A stretch of 64,000 nt of DNA from Microplitis mediator (lineage: Eukaryota > Arthropoda > Insecta > Hymenoptera > Braconidae): assembly GCF_029852145.1 (NCBI RefSeq), contig NC_079971.1, positions 12,753,697 through 12,817,696 of the forward strand. Direction: 5' to 3'. How positions within the stretch are numbered: the stretch's first letter is position 1; the number at the start of each line of letters is the position of its first letter. This document shows positions 1 through 10,561 of this stretch, piece by piece. The position numbers were made by a program, and so were the translations under genes. The notes under the pieces are model-generated. The model ran no database searches, was not told the DNA's origin, and worked only from the letters and a program-made list of their open reading frames with translations.

Positions 1-395
1 TTATTTTCTAAAATGTCGCGATAGTTTACCCAAGTATTTGCACAATCTTCACAAATATATCCCGGTTTTTGATATATTAACACTTCACCGCATTTGATGC
101 AATTTCCCGAAATTTTATACGGATATAACCGATGCCAGTTTTGATTGCAATATTTAAATCTTTTAGTAAAAATCATTGGACAGTCTTTTAAACAATTTTC
201 GCACATAGATGCGTTGTCAAAATCATTGTGATAAAACTCTTTTACTATTTCTCTCGGCATGGTACAATATGATGTTATCAAACTTGCGTAGAATTTTAAA
301 TTTCTTCCAGGAATTCTGGTATGTGGAATTCCGTACAATGCATCTAATTCTTCATCTTCTTTCATCTGCTTAAGTACTCCGGCAGGAATTTTCAT
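1..395 (-). CDS. Partial Cys-rich ORF downstream of env (C-terminus beyond window)
   Basis: Open from an ATG at 395-393 to the window edge (131 codons, no stop reached). The product is rich in Cys, with CxxC-type pairs (CENCLKDC, CIKCGE, CEDC) spaced like a zinc-binding module. The middle (a MPREIVKEF-like segment followed by Cys clusters) reminds me of the C-terminal region after the repeats in some leucine-rich-repeat proteins; that is recollection and inference only. A pyrimidine-poor but plausible splice acceptor (TTATTACAG) abuts the ATG, so it may be expressed from a spliced RNA. It lies 112 bp past the env stop of element 1 on the same strand. It could be an accessory gene of the element, a captured host exon, or host sequence if the element ends before it. 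Confidence 0.45.
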   Translation of the reverse strand, partial: MKIPAGVLKQMKEDEELDALYGIPHTRIPGRNLKFYASLITSYCTMPREIVKEFYHNDFDNASMCENCLKDCPMIFTKRFKYCNQNWHRLYPYKISGNCIKCGEVLIYQKPGYICEDCANTWVNYRDILEN

Positions 396-506
396 CTGTA
401 ATAACACTTTTAATTTTAAGTATCATCACTAAAATTATAAAATAAAAATTTTAAAATTTGTTAGTCACAAGTTGTTAGTAATTTTAGAATTGAGTTTAAA
501 ATTATT

Positions 507-2615
507 TTATGAGGATAAACGGAACACGCTAGTTGTTTTTTGAATAGTTCTTGCTTCATCATTTTCTTCTTCATTTGTTGGTAAACTTGGATCAATTTTT
601 CTATCTGTTGATGGTGCTGATGGTTCGGTATTTTCAATTGTTGTTTGAATTTCTTGATTTTGGGTTGGTTGTCGAATTATAACTAATTCAACATTTTCAT
701 CATTGTTTGAATTTGTATTATTATTATTATTATTATTAATACTTTTATGAATATTCTTGATGTTATTTTCGTGTGCTCTTATTAAAATGTAATTAGTACA
801 GGCATCCCAAAATGAAAAACACAAATAAAAAGAGCATCCAAGAGTTTTTCGAATTTGAAAAGCATGAAGTAATGTGTCAAATGAAAATTTTATTAGTCGT
901 ATAATCATAATTATACTAAATATTCCCGCACTTGCAGATCCAAAAATTAAAAATTTTCCCCATGTTTTTTCCCATGCTGAATCAGCTAATGTTTGTAATG
1001 CATTAGTGTCAAATAAATTTAATATTGATTCACCTTGATTTGCAAAATGCAAACCATCCATTTCTCTAGCAATATTGCTTAAAATTGCTGGTTTTTCTAC
1101 TGGAGACATAATTCTATGTCTTAATTTGTCGAGATCTTGTTCAGAATAAATTCCACTTGTAGCTAAAAATTTTGGAGAAGTATATTTCCATGTTGGTTTG
1201 GTTAATGGTTGAATTTTATTTGGTGGTAAAACTTCAACTGGATTAGGTGTAAATTTGTACCATGATCCATCTATTAAAAATAAAGGTGGAAAAAGTGGAT
1301 TGCAATCAATCTGAGTACCTTTTCTTACTAAAATTCTTGTTTTTGGAGTTAAAAAGTAACTGTCATTTCCTCTTTTCACTGGTAATTCGTTATAACACTC
1401 ACTTCTTGGGTAAACTGATACTTCAACAGGTATGCACTTTACAATGTTTATCGATTCACCTGACATTATAGCCATATAACCTGGTCCTTTCATATAATTA
1501 TAAGCAAACTCGTCTGGTTTACTTGACGCAATTGATAACAAATTTTTTAAAGTATTACGTTCTAGCATACAACGATGAATTAGCATATCGTAATATAATT
1601 GTTTAATTTGTTTTTGTATAAATTTTTCTACATATACAAACTTAGAATTAACATACGCAAATAGATCTAAATTTTTTATTGATATTTTATTATTTAACAT
1701 TAAATCATTCTTTGATGTTTCAAAGATAAATAATTTAGGATGTTCAGTTCTGATTATTTTATAGCCACAAATAATTTCAATATTTGTGGTAGTTAATGCA
1801 AATGTTATTCCATTTGATTCTAAGGAATAAATAATTTCATGTTTATCTGAATTTTTCTCAGATGTTTTATTTACTTTACCCGTGTATAAAACCCCGAAAT
1901 TTTGAAAATCACATTTATGTGATGGAATATAGTCCCAAAGAGTATAACCTCCCTCTCAATCCAAACAAGATAAATCAGATAAAGTACACGTTAAACCTGA
2001 TTTTAAATAAATTTTATCATTTTCATATTTAACTTCCGCGAAATATTCTTGTATTGTAATTTTTAAAACCCCTTGAACGACAATATCGCTCCAACTTCCA
2101 TAAAAATCCGAATAATTTCCTTTATTACACGTTCCATCATTACCGATTGACCCTGCGAGTGTTGCACCACGCGTAGTTGTGCTATTAATTTTTAAACCGG
2201 TTACAAATAATGTACCGAATCTATATGATCCCGATTTATGAATATCTAAACATCTTCCTTTCGAAATTTCTTCAATATATTCCATACGCCCGCTATGTAC
2301 TACTGACATATGAGAATAAGCCCCGCAATGATAAATATTTCGATCTACTTCGATTTTACATTGAATGACTTTTGTTAACGAATATTCTTTTAATTGTAAT
2401 AATTGAATAAACGGTTCTGTTATATTTATTTCTTTAGGATGAATATCACAATCTCCCACCTCTGTAATTGAAAATGTTGTTGAATTTGATGAAAATTTCC
2501 CGCAATCATACCCAATAATTCCACTCGCTGATGATGACCATAATAAAATAAAATAAATCACAAAAGTGATATTGAAAATCATCTGTAAACATAAATTAAT
2601 TAGAATTTTCTTCAT
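507..2615 (-). pseudogene. env-like glycoprotein gene of element 1, one premature stop
   Basis: A 219-codon 5' part (2615-1956) ends at a TGA; the same frame then stays open through 1955-507, so a single stop splits an otherwise continuous gene of about 700 codons. It starts with a hydrophobic signal segment and has many Asn-X-Ser/Thr sites and conserved Cys. Near the C-terminus is a transmembrane stretch (around 980-870), then a cytoplasmic tail with an Asn run. The protein is homologous along its length to the 675-aa Env of element 2. It does not show the furin-site and fusion-peptide layout expected of baculovirus-F-like errantivirus Env. The ATG overlaps the pol 3' end by 20 nt. Confidence 0.75.
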
Positions 2616-3491
2616 CGCTATTTTTCTTTTGTTTACGTGTTTTTTTAATTGGCGTAATTTCTGGATTTATAAATGAATATCTCAATCGATTCATGTGAAC
2701 TATTTGAATTCTTTTTTCTGTTTGAATTTTTACGTTTCCTTTACCCAAAATTTCGAGAATTTTGTGTGGTCCAGAGTAATGATCTTTTGTTTTACCTGGA
2801 TTTGGTCCACTTTGTAAAAATACATATTGACCTACTTTTAAATTTTGTGGATTACAATGTTTATCATAATATTTTTTAGATTTGTGTTTAGCGTCAACTA
2901 AATTTTGATAAGCTAATAGTCTTATCCCATGTAATCTTGTGATTAAATCAATTAAATAACCTTGCATTGTAGGTAATTGCTCACATTCTCTTATTGGTTC
3001 ACTAGAAGGTAATCTAGACTGTTGTCCAAAGACAATAGCATAAGGTGTATTTTTAATTCCGTCATGATAACTTGTATTGTATGAAAATCTTGCTAATTCA
3101 ATCCATTCGTCCCACTCTTCATCAATGGATGAGTAGTGTTTAAGGTATTCGTTTAATGTGTGATGTGATCGTTCTAATGAACCGTTTGATTGTGGATGAT
3201 AAGCTGTAGTTTTAAGTTTTTTAATACCGAATCTTTTTGCTACGCATTTTAAAATAGCACTTAAAAAGTTACGACCTTGGTCTGTAAGAATAATTTTTGG
3301 CGGACCAAAATAACAAATAAATCTTTTGACAAAAGCAGTTGAAATTGTTGTAGCTAAAGTGTTAAGTAATGCTTCTGCGATACAAAATTTAGAAAATAAA
3401 TCTTGAATAGTTAAAATATATTCATTTCCCCTTTTAGTTTTTTGTTTTGCCCCGATAATATCCATAGAAATTTTCCAGAAACAAGCAGCTG
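2596..3491 (-). pseudogene. Integrase core and C-terminus of element 1 pol (3' part after the nested insertion)
   Basis: Encodes the retroviral-type integrase core: first Asp in the MDI motif near 3465, second Asp in LTDQG (near 3283), and Glu in a SLERSHH context, as in Ty3/gypsy integrases. A basic C-terminal region follows. It is the downstream part of the ORF whose HHCC zinc-binding segment lies at 10745-10557. The BEL/Pao element separates the two parts, and the reading frame is maintained across the insertion site when one copy of the AGCTG duplication is discounted. It ends 20 nt inside env. Confidence 0.85.
3487..3491. repeat. Target-site duplication AGCTG, left copy
   Basis: AGCTG directly precedes the 5' LTR of the BEL/Pao element and is repeated at 10557-10561 directly after its 3' LTR. 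Five bases is the usual duplication size for BEL/Pao elements. Confidence 0.9.
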
Positions 3492-4222
3492 TGTTCAGTC
3501 AAGACCCAATTCGCTACCACCTGAGAACGCCGAACCTCACCAATAGGTCGGCAGCACCTTCGCTATTTGAACTTACGCGCGAAATCTTGGCCAATGGGGA
3601 CATTCCATCATTTGAATAATTAGTTCCAACTTTGAATAAAAGAGTTGCGACATGAAACGCACTCATTGGCTCAAGATTTCTACAAGCTACGTGGATTTTC
3701 GCTATTGGCTGAAATTTCGTCAGCGTCGGCTATTAATTTTCTGATTGGTCTACCGCTCTGACGTCATAAAGAAACCGTTGTGAGCTTTCACTTTTCAACG
3801 TTTCCTCATATTCTCAACTTGCTCTTGAACAGTTCACCTCGTGTACTAAAATCGCTTCGCTATTATAAAAGTTTTCTTGTGCTTTTCAAGTAATTCTTGT
3901 GCTGAATTATATTCAATACTTAGTCAGTATATCAAGGCTGCTATTTATTGGATATAAATAAATTGTCATCCGCTAATAATAAATTACTCAAGGTAATTTC
4001 CGTTTGTTGAATCACAAAGTACCACGTGTTTCTTTTATACTCGTGTATTAAGTCGCATTCGCTATCTAGTATTTAGTCGCATTCGCTATACAGTATTCTT
4101 ACAATTATATGTATAAAGTGTAAATAAAGTTAAATTTATTTTATTCTAAAAGTGTGTAATTTTTAATTATTGAATTCACCACACCTACACCAGAATCCCA
4201 CAGAGCATTCGCTCATTTAACA
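3492..4222 (+). repeat. 5' LTR of BEL/Pao element
   Basis: Matches 9824-10556 almost base for base. Starts TGTTCAG and ends TTAACA. Contains a TATAAAAG-like site (near 3864) and several TTCGCTA repeats. An AATAAA lies near its 3' part. Confidence 0.95.
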
Positions 4223-4225
4223 TTT

Positions 4226-4243
4226 TGGTCCTTCGAGCCGGAT
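4226..4243 (+). promoter_or_regulatory. Primer-binding site, tRNA-Tyr type (BEL/Pao)
   Basis: TGGTCCTTCGAGCCGGAT begins 3 nt after the 5' LTR. It is the reverse complement of a eukaryotic tRNA-Tyr 3' end including CCA; the tRNA identity is from memory of tRNA-Tyr, whose 5' end is CCTTCGA. Confidence 0.8.
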
Positions 4244-4498
4244 CTGGTGTGGGTTCAATAATTAATAATTATCACAAAATTAAAACATCTAAAAAATTGT
4301 GAGAAAAAAGTGAGTGATCAGTTTTTTTGTGCAGTGAAATCGCTAAGTGCCGTGGGCATTGCTGAGCACTGCTAGAGTGCTGCCCGTGGTGATCGAAATT
4401 ACACACCGGTGTAATAAAGACAATTAGATTTTTAAGATCGAAAACTTAGCGTCGGTTTTCACTTGTTGCGTCCATTTTGTGAGTGCTGTATAATCAAG

Positions 4499-5847
4499 AT
4501 GGCCGCCGAAGCCCAAGTCGCGCTTCAAATGAACCGCATCGACACGATGCGCAATATGTCTACTCGCTTGACCGACGCCATTCTCGCTACCCAAGGTGCA
4601 CCCGCTATCGACGCTGAACTCGCTTTCCTCAATGATTTGTGGTCTCGCTTTAACACAACTCATGAGAGACTGTTCGAGGATGTTCCAGAGATCGTTGCAA
4701 ACGAATACCATACTGGCAACGCATTTGGTACCGCTAGTCAAGTCTACACAGAGCTTCTAGTGAGACTCACCGCTGCGAGACCCGCTCCAGTGCCGGCTCC
4801 AGAGCCTCAAGCCATCAACCACGATCAAACCGCATATTTTGGAGGCGCGCACAAAACCAACTTGCCTCAAATCAAGTTACCAACGTTCCAGGGAACTTAC
4901 GACGAATGGGACTCATTCAAGGACCTGTTCACCTCTCTGGTCATACATGAAGATTCGCTTACTGGCGCTCAAAAAATGCATTACCTGAAAACCCAGGTCA
5001 AAGGTGAAGCCGCGTCGTTAATCGCCAACATCCAAGTCACGGATGACGCCTTCCAATCGGCTTGGGAACTCTTGAACACTCGCTATACAAACCCACGCAG
5101 ATTACTCGACATGCATGTCGATGAAATACTGTACCGACAACCGCTAACTGGCCACTCCGCTGCCGAGCTTGATGATCTGTTACTCGCTAATAAAAAGTCG
5201 CTGGACGCCATCACTGCATTGGGAGTTCCAATCAGCGATTCGGATCCCTTTTTGATTCGCTTGACGGTACACTGCTTACCAGAAGACCTTCGTGTGGAGT
5301 GGATGGCCTCTCTAGGACTCTCCAACGAGTTCCCAACCTACAAGCAGCTGCACGATATGCTAAAGGCCAAGGTACGGGCTTGGGAAAACTCTGGGGTTGG
5401 AACAAGAACACCTGCAGCACCATCTAAGGTCATGACCGACCGACCACCAGCTCCGAAGACATACTCTCGATCAGCCGCTAACAACAAGCCCGGAGGCGCC
5501 ACCAGTAGATCCGCTCCCCCCTCCAAGGCATCTACGTCAAGAGAAGGGGCTAGTTACAACGCTTTCACTCCGAAAGAGAAGACGAGTGAACCAGGACTAT
5601 GTCCGATCTGCAAGCAAAAGCACTTCGTGCTGTTTTGCCCAACTTACCAGCAGGCGTCACCACAAAACCGGAAAAAGATGTCTACCACTACCGGCTATGC
5701 TACAACTGCTTGTGGGACGCCACCGCTTCGCTGACTGCCAGACTAAGGACAGGTGCCATCACTGTCAGAAGCCACATCACACGTCCACGCACATTGATGA
5801 GGAGACTCCCGCTAAATCGGTACAGGAACCTGCTGTACCGACTCCAG
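4499..5847 (+). CDS. BEL/Pao Gag (two apparent frameshifts in the zinc-knuckle region)
   Basis: Starts at the ATG at 4499 in good context (AAGATGGCC); an upstream TTG at 4463 is also open. The N-terminal half is the Pao-type capsid region (residues about 110-300, motif LPTFQGTYDEW). A Pro/Ser-rich linker and Cys/His knuckles follow (CPICKQKHF...). The first frame stops at 5734, but homologous knuckle sequence continues in the -1 frame (CYNCLW, about 5695-5715) and then in the next -1 frame (HRFADCQTKDRC, about 5725-5847). Each step fits one missing base in a short A or G run. The last frame equals the pol frame, so Gag-Pol would be a single polyprotein apart from the stretch at 5848-5910. Confidence 0.8.
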
Positions 5848-5910
5848 GTAACAAATAGTTCCAGTTTTGGTAACTTTTGTTTTGAACTCGCTAACCTAGT
5901 CTGCTTTCAG
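5848..5910 (+). other. Candidate 63-nt intron between Gag and Pol of the BEL/Pao element
   Basis: CCAG|GTAACA at the left and CTGCTTTCAG|CT at the right fit donor and acceptor sites. The 63 nt contain an in-frame TAG, and their removal leaves the frame of the preceding knuckle region continuous with protease/pol. It could instead be a small insertion, or an ordinary gag stop followed by pol re-initiation. Confidence 0.4.
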
Positions 5911-8900
5911 CTCATTCGCTCAATGTATTACTCGCTACCGCAATTGTTAAGTTGAATTCGCTATCAGGAAGTACATGTACTGCCCGTGTACTTATTGATC
6001 AAGGATCGGAGTTATCCTTTGTGACGCATTCGCTAATTAAGAAGTTGGATATACCGCTAAACAAGGCAGCTATACCATTACGAGGGATTGGTAATGTGTC
6101 AGCTGGACACTCACTTGGATCATGCCAGGTGTCGCTGCATTCGCTACATAGTTCCGCTTCTATCACTATCCAAGCTCATGTGCTTGCTCTATTGACGGTG
6201 AACTTGCCGTCATTCACGCTACCCAACAAGAAATGGCCGCATATAAAAGGTCTGCAACTCGCTGATCCAGACTTCTTAACATCTCGACCTATTGACATCA
6301 TTCTGGGTGCAGCACCAGCTGCACACATAATCAACGCTAAAATAAGGAAGGGTAATGACAATGACCCAATCGCTCAGTCAACGACGCTTGGCTGGATCAT
6401 CTATGGGTCTGTGGACACCGCTACTTCTAAATTGACAGCTTATGGTCATCATGTCACTGTTGATGATCAATTACAAGACTTGCTGAGCAAGTTTTGGTAC
6501 CAAGAAGAACCACAGACAGAATTCGCTATACACTACAATGAAGATGAGGAAAAGTGTGAACAACACTTTGTAAAAACACACTACAGACAGACTGATGGTC
6601 GATATGTCGTTCGCTTGCCGCTTAAATCATCTCCAAGTCAACTGGGTGACTCGCTACGAGCTGCGCAATACGCTTTACTTCGTCTTCGCAAACGTCTGGA
6701 CAAAGATCCAATCTACAAGAAGCTATACTACGACTTCCTGAAGGAATATGAAGACTTGGGACACATGAGACGCGTAAAATTAAAGGATTTACCACCAAAT
6801 AGCTACATGTTACCTCATCATGGGGTACTCAAAGAACAGAGCACTACCACCAAGCTCAGGGTGGTATTCAATGGGTCATGGAAAACGACATCAGGCGTAT
6901 CCATCAACGAGATACTCCATGTGGGCCCCAAGATTCAAGTTGACATCAGTGATGTACTGATTCGAATTCGCTGTCACCGCTATCTATTCGCTACTGACGT
7001 AACTAAGATGTTTCGTCAGATTGCAGTTGACAAGGAAGATCATCATCTACAGTGCATACTCTGGTTCGACGAAGAGGACCTACCAACAGTATTTGCACTC
7101 GCTACGGTTACATATGGAACAACATCAGCTCCATATCTCGCTGGAAGAGCACTTTTACAACTCGCTGAAGATGAAGGAAATAAATTTCCTAAAGCTGTTG
7201 AACCGCTGACGAACACCCGCTACGTTGATGACATCTATGGAGGCGCAGATGAACTCGCTGAGGCAATTCAAGTTGCTCTCGACACAAAAAATATGTGTGC
7301 CGCAGGATGCTTCCCGCTTGCAAAATGGGCAAGTAATTCAACAGAATTACTGTCTCAAGTCGCTCCAGTTGAAACCCAAGAAGATACACCACGAGAACTT
7401 GGGGATACTACAGTAAAAGTGCTCGGGTTAACCTGGAATTCTACTCAAGATAAATTCCAGTTTGGCTATTCGCTACCAGAAGCATCTCCAACTACTAAAC
7501 GCACAATTTTATCTGAAATTGCTCGCTTGTTCGACCCGCTTGGGTTTTCGGCACCCATCATCGTAAGAGCCAAGATGTTCATGCAGAAGCTGTGGCTGCA
7601 GAACTTCGATTGGGATGCTACGCTATCACCGTTGCTTCTTCAAGAGTGGAATTTATTTCGAGATGAACTACATCAGATCTCGAAGATTCAGATACCTCGC
7701 TGGAATCATGTAAGAACTGGTGTATCAATAGAATTACATGGATTCTCTGACGCTTCGCAACTCGCTATGGCTGCTGTCGTCTACTTAAAAGTTACTGACG
7801 CTACTGGAAGCTCCAATATTTCGCTAGTGTGTGCCAAAACACAAGTCGCACCACTGAAACCAATATCTATACCAAGAATGGAGCTCAATGCCGCTGTATT
7901 ACTCGCTCAACTGGTACTCTACGTAAAGACAGTCTTGAAGCTTGAAAACGTACCAATTTTCATGTGGACAGACTCCGCTGTATCCTTAACGTGGATACGA
8001 AACAACCCCGCTAGATGGAAAGTCTACATTCGCAACAGAGTTACCAAGATTCAAGAATCGCTACCAAGTGTCAACTGGGATTTTGTTCCTGGGAAACTTA
8101 ACCCAGCTGACTGCGCTTCAAGAGGTTTAACAGCAGCTAAATTGGAACAGCATTCGCTATGGTGGACGGGACCTAAGTGGCTCAGTCAATCAAAAGAAAA
8201 CTGGCCATCTTTTGACATCCCTACTCAGACGGTATCACATCTTGAAGAACGTCCAGGTCTGGTTTTTACCATCTTCAAGGCAGATTCACACCCGCTACAT
8301 ACGCTATTGGACAAATTCTCTAAGTTGTCACCACTACTTCGCACGCTTGGAATCTGTCTTCGTGCCATCGCTAAATTTAAAAAAGTGCCACAGTCCACAC
8401 TGGCCACACCACTCTCTACAGTTGACCTGGAACTCGCTAAGATTTTGCTGATCAAGTATACGCAAAGTCAGTATTATTCGCAAGAGCTGAAACTACTGAA
8501 GGATGGTGATTCGCTACATCGAAATCATCGTCTCGCTAAATTGATTCCCTACGTCGACTACAATGGAGTACTCAGAGTCGGCGGTCGCTTGAAGAATTCG
8601 CTATTGGATGATGATCAAAAAAATCCAGCTATTTTACCACGATCATCACGCTTAAGTACGCTACTGATAGAGCATTCGCATCAAAAGACATTCCATGGGG
8701 GAACTCAATTGACACTCGCTGATCTAAGGAGATCTGTCTGGATAGAAGGTGGCCGTGTTCCAGTCAGGTCTCATATTCTTCGCTGCGTCGTGTGCACGAG
8801 ACATAGAGGTGTTCGTGCACAACAACTAATGGGACAATTGCCATCCGCTCGTGTAAGACCATCTAAAGCATTCTTGCACACTGGAATAGACTACGCTGGG

Positions 8901-9878
8901 CCAGTGACACTAAAGACTTTCCAAGGTCGAGGTGCGAAAACCTATAAAGGTTGGATCGCTGTCTTCGTATGTCTCGCTACCTCCGCTATTCATATTGAAA
9001 TTGTCACCGACTATTCTACTGACGCGTTCGTCGCAGCATTCAGAAGATTTACTAGTAGGAGAGGCGCCTGCAGTACCCTATACTCGGACTGTGGTACAAA
9101 TTTTGTAGGAGCAGACGCTACGCTAAAGAAAGAATTCGCAGCAGGATCGAGACAGCTACGGGAACTTCAGTATTTACTCGCTACAGATGGCACAGACTGG
9201 AAGTTCAACCCGCCAAGTGCTCCCCACTTTGGTGGCAAGTGGGAAGCAGCCGTCAAGTCAATCAAGTTCCATCTTATTCGAACTATTGGTGAATCGCTAT
9301 TGACTTACGACCAACTCGCTACAGTGTTAACACAGATTGAAGCTGTGCTTAATTCAAGACCGATCGCTCCGCTATCCGAAGATCCTGCAGACTTAACCGC
9401 TTTGACTCCTGGACACTTTCTCATCGGCGAGCCTCTAATCGCTGTGCCAGGACCTTCGCTACTGGAAAACAACACCGCTACGTTGTCACGCTGGCAACAA
9501 TTACAACAAATGTTCCAGACATTTTGGACAAGATGGTCGTCTGAATACTTACAACGACATCAATCAATATCGAAGTGGCATCATCCATCAAACATCATCA
9601 AAGTGGGCTCATTAGTCCTGCTGACTGATGAGAGGTTCCCACCATCAAAATGGCCACTCGCTAGAGTACTTGCGCTACATCCAGGACGAGATGGGTTGAC
9701 TCGAGTCGTCACCCTGAAGACCGCTACCACTGAACTTGTTAGACCAATCGCTAAACTGTGCGTGCTGCCAGTTCACTCTCCAGACGACAATCCTGTCGAC
9801 ACCGTCGCCAGCGCTGGGGAGAATGTTCAGTCAAGACCCAATTCGCTACCACCTGAGAACGCCGAACCTCACCAATAG
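5911..9878 (+). CDS. BEL/Pao Pol: protease, RT, RNase H, integrase
   Basis: First ATG-like start at 5952; the frame is open back to 5911. Counting from 5952 (1308 codons): aspartic protease with LIDQGSE near residue 15; RT with the catalytic YVDDIYGG near residue 424; RNase H with WTDSAVSLTWI; integrase zinc region; integrase core with GIDYAGP (about 976), YSDCGTNF (about 1044) and FGGKWEAAVKS (about 1094); C-terminal DUF5641-like segment with WPLARVL. All catalytic residues I can check are present and there are no internal stops. The last 18 codons and the stop lie inside the 3' LTR. Confidence 0.95.
9816..9823 (+). promoter_or_regulatory. Polypurine tract of BEL/Pao element
   Basis: GGGGAGAA abuts the 3' LTR, where plus-strand priming is expected. 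It lies inside the pol reading frame. Confidence 0.75.
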
Positions 9879-10556
9879 GTCGGCAGCACCTTCGCTATTT
9901 GAACTTACGCGCGAAATCTTGGCCAATGGGGAAATTCCATCATTTGAATAATTAGTTCCAACTTTGAATAAAAGAGTTGCGACATGAAACGCACTCATTG
10001 GCTCAAGATTTCTACAAGCTACGTGGATTTTCGCTATTGGCTGAAATTTCGTCAGCGTCGGCTATTAATTTTCTGATTGGTCTACCGCTCTGACGTCATA
10101 AAGAAACCGTTGTGAGCTTTCACTTTTCAACGTTTCCTCATATTCTCAACTTGCTCTTGAACAGTTCACCTCGTGTACTAAAATCGCTTCGCTATTATAA
10201 AAGTTTTCTTGTGCTTTTCAAGTAATTCTTGTGCTGAATTATATTCAATACTTAGTCAGTATATCAAGGCTGCTATTTATTGGATATAAATAAATTGTCA
10301 TCCGCTAATAATAAATTACTCAAGGTAATTTCCGTTTGTTGAATCACAAAGTACCACGTGTTTCTTTTATACTCGTGTGTTAAGTCGCATTCGCTATCTA
10401 GTATTTAGTCGCATTCGCTATACAGTATTCTTACAATTATATGTATAAAGTGTAAATAAACAGTTAAATTTATTTTATTCTAAAAGTGTGTAATTTTTAA
10501 TTATTGAATTCACCACACCTACACCAGAATCCCACAGAGCATTCGCTCATTTAACA
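9824..10556 (+). repeat. 3' LTR of BEL/Pao element
   Basis: 733 bp, nearly identical to 3492-4222. It differs by C/A in the GGGGAMATT context, A/G in TGTRTTAAG, and a 2-nt CA insertion near the AATAAA-bearing part. Confidence 0.95.
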
Positions 10557-10561
10557 AGCTG
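10557..10561. repeat. Target-site duplication AGCTG, right copy
   Basis: Directly follows the 3' LTR and matches 3487-3491. Confidence 0.9.

Larger units (their letters stand above)
3492..10556 (+). mobile_element. Complete BEL/Pao LTR retrotransposon nested in element 1
   Basis: 7065 bp, bounded by LTRs of 731 and 733 bp (TGTTCAG...TTAACA) and 5-bp duplications. Order: LTR, tRNA-Tyr-type PBS, Gag, aspartic protease, RT, RNase H, integrase, polypurine tract, LTR. The two LTRs differ at two substitutions and one 2-nt indel that I can see, so insertion is recent and younger than the host element. The whole element is unusually rich in CGCT on its sense strand. Confidence 0.95.

Noticed and set aside
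7189..7392. Small ORFs inside BEL pol in other frames
   Set aside because: Shadows of the 1308-codon pol frame.
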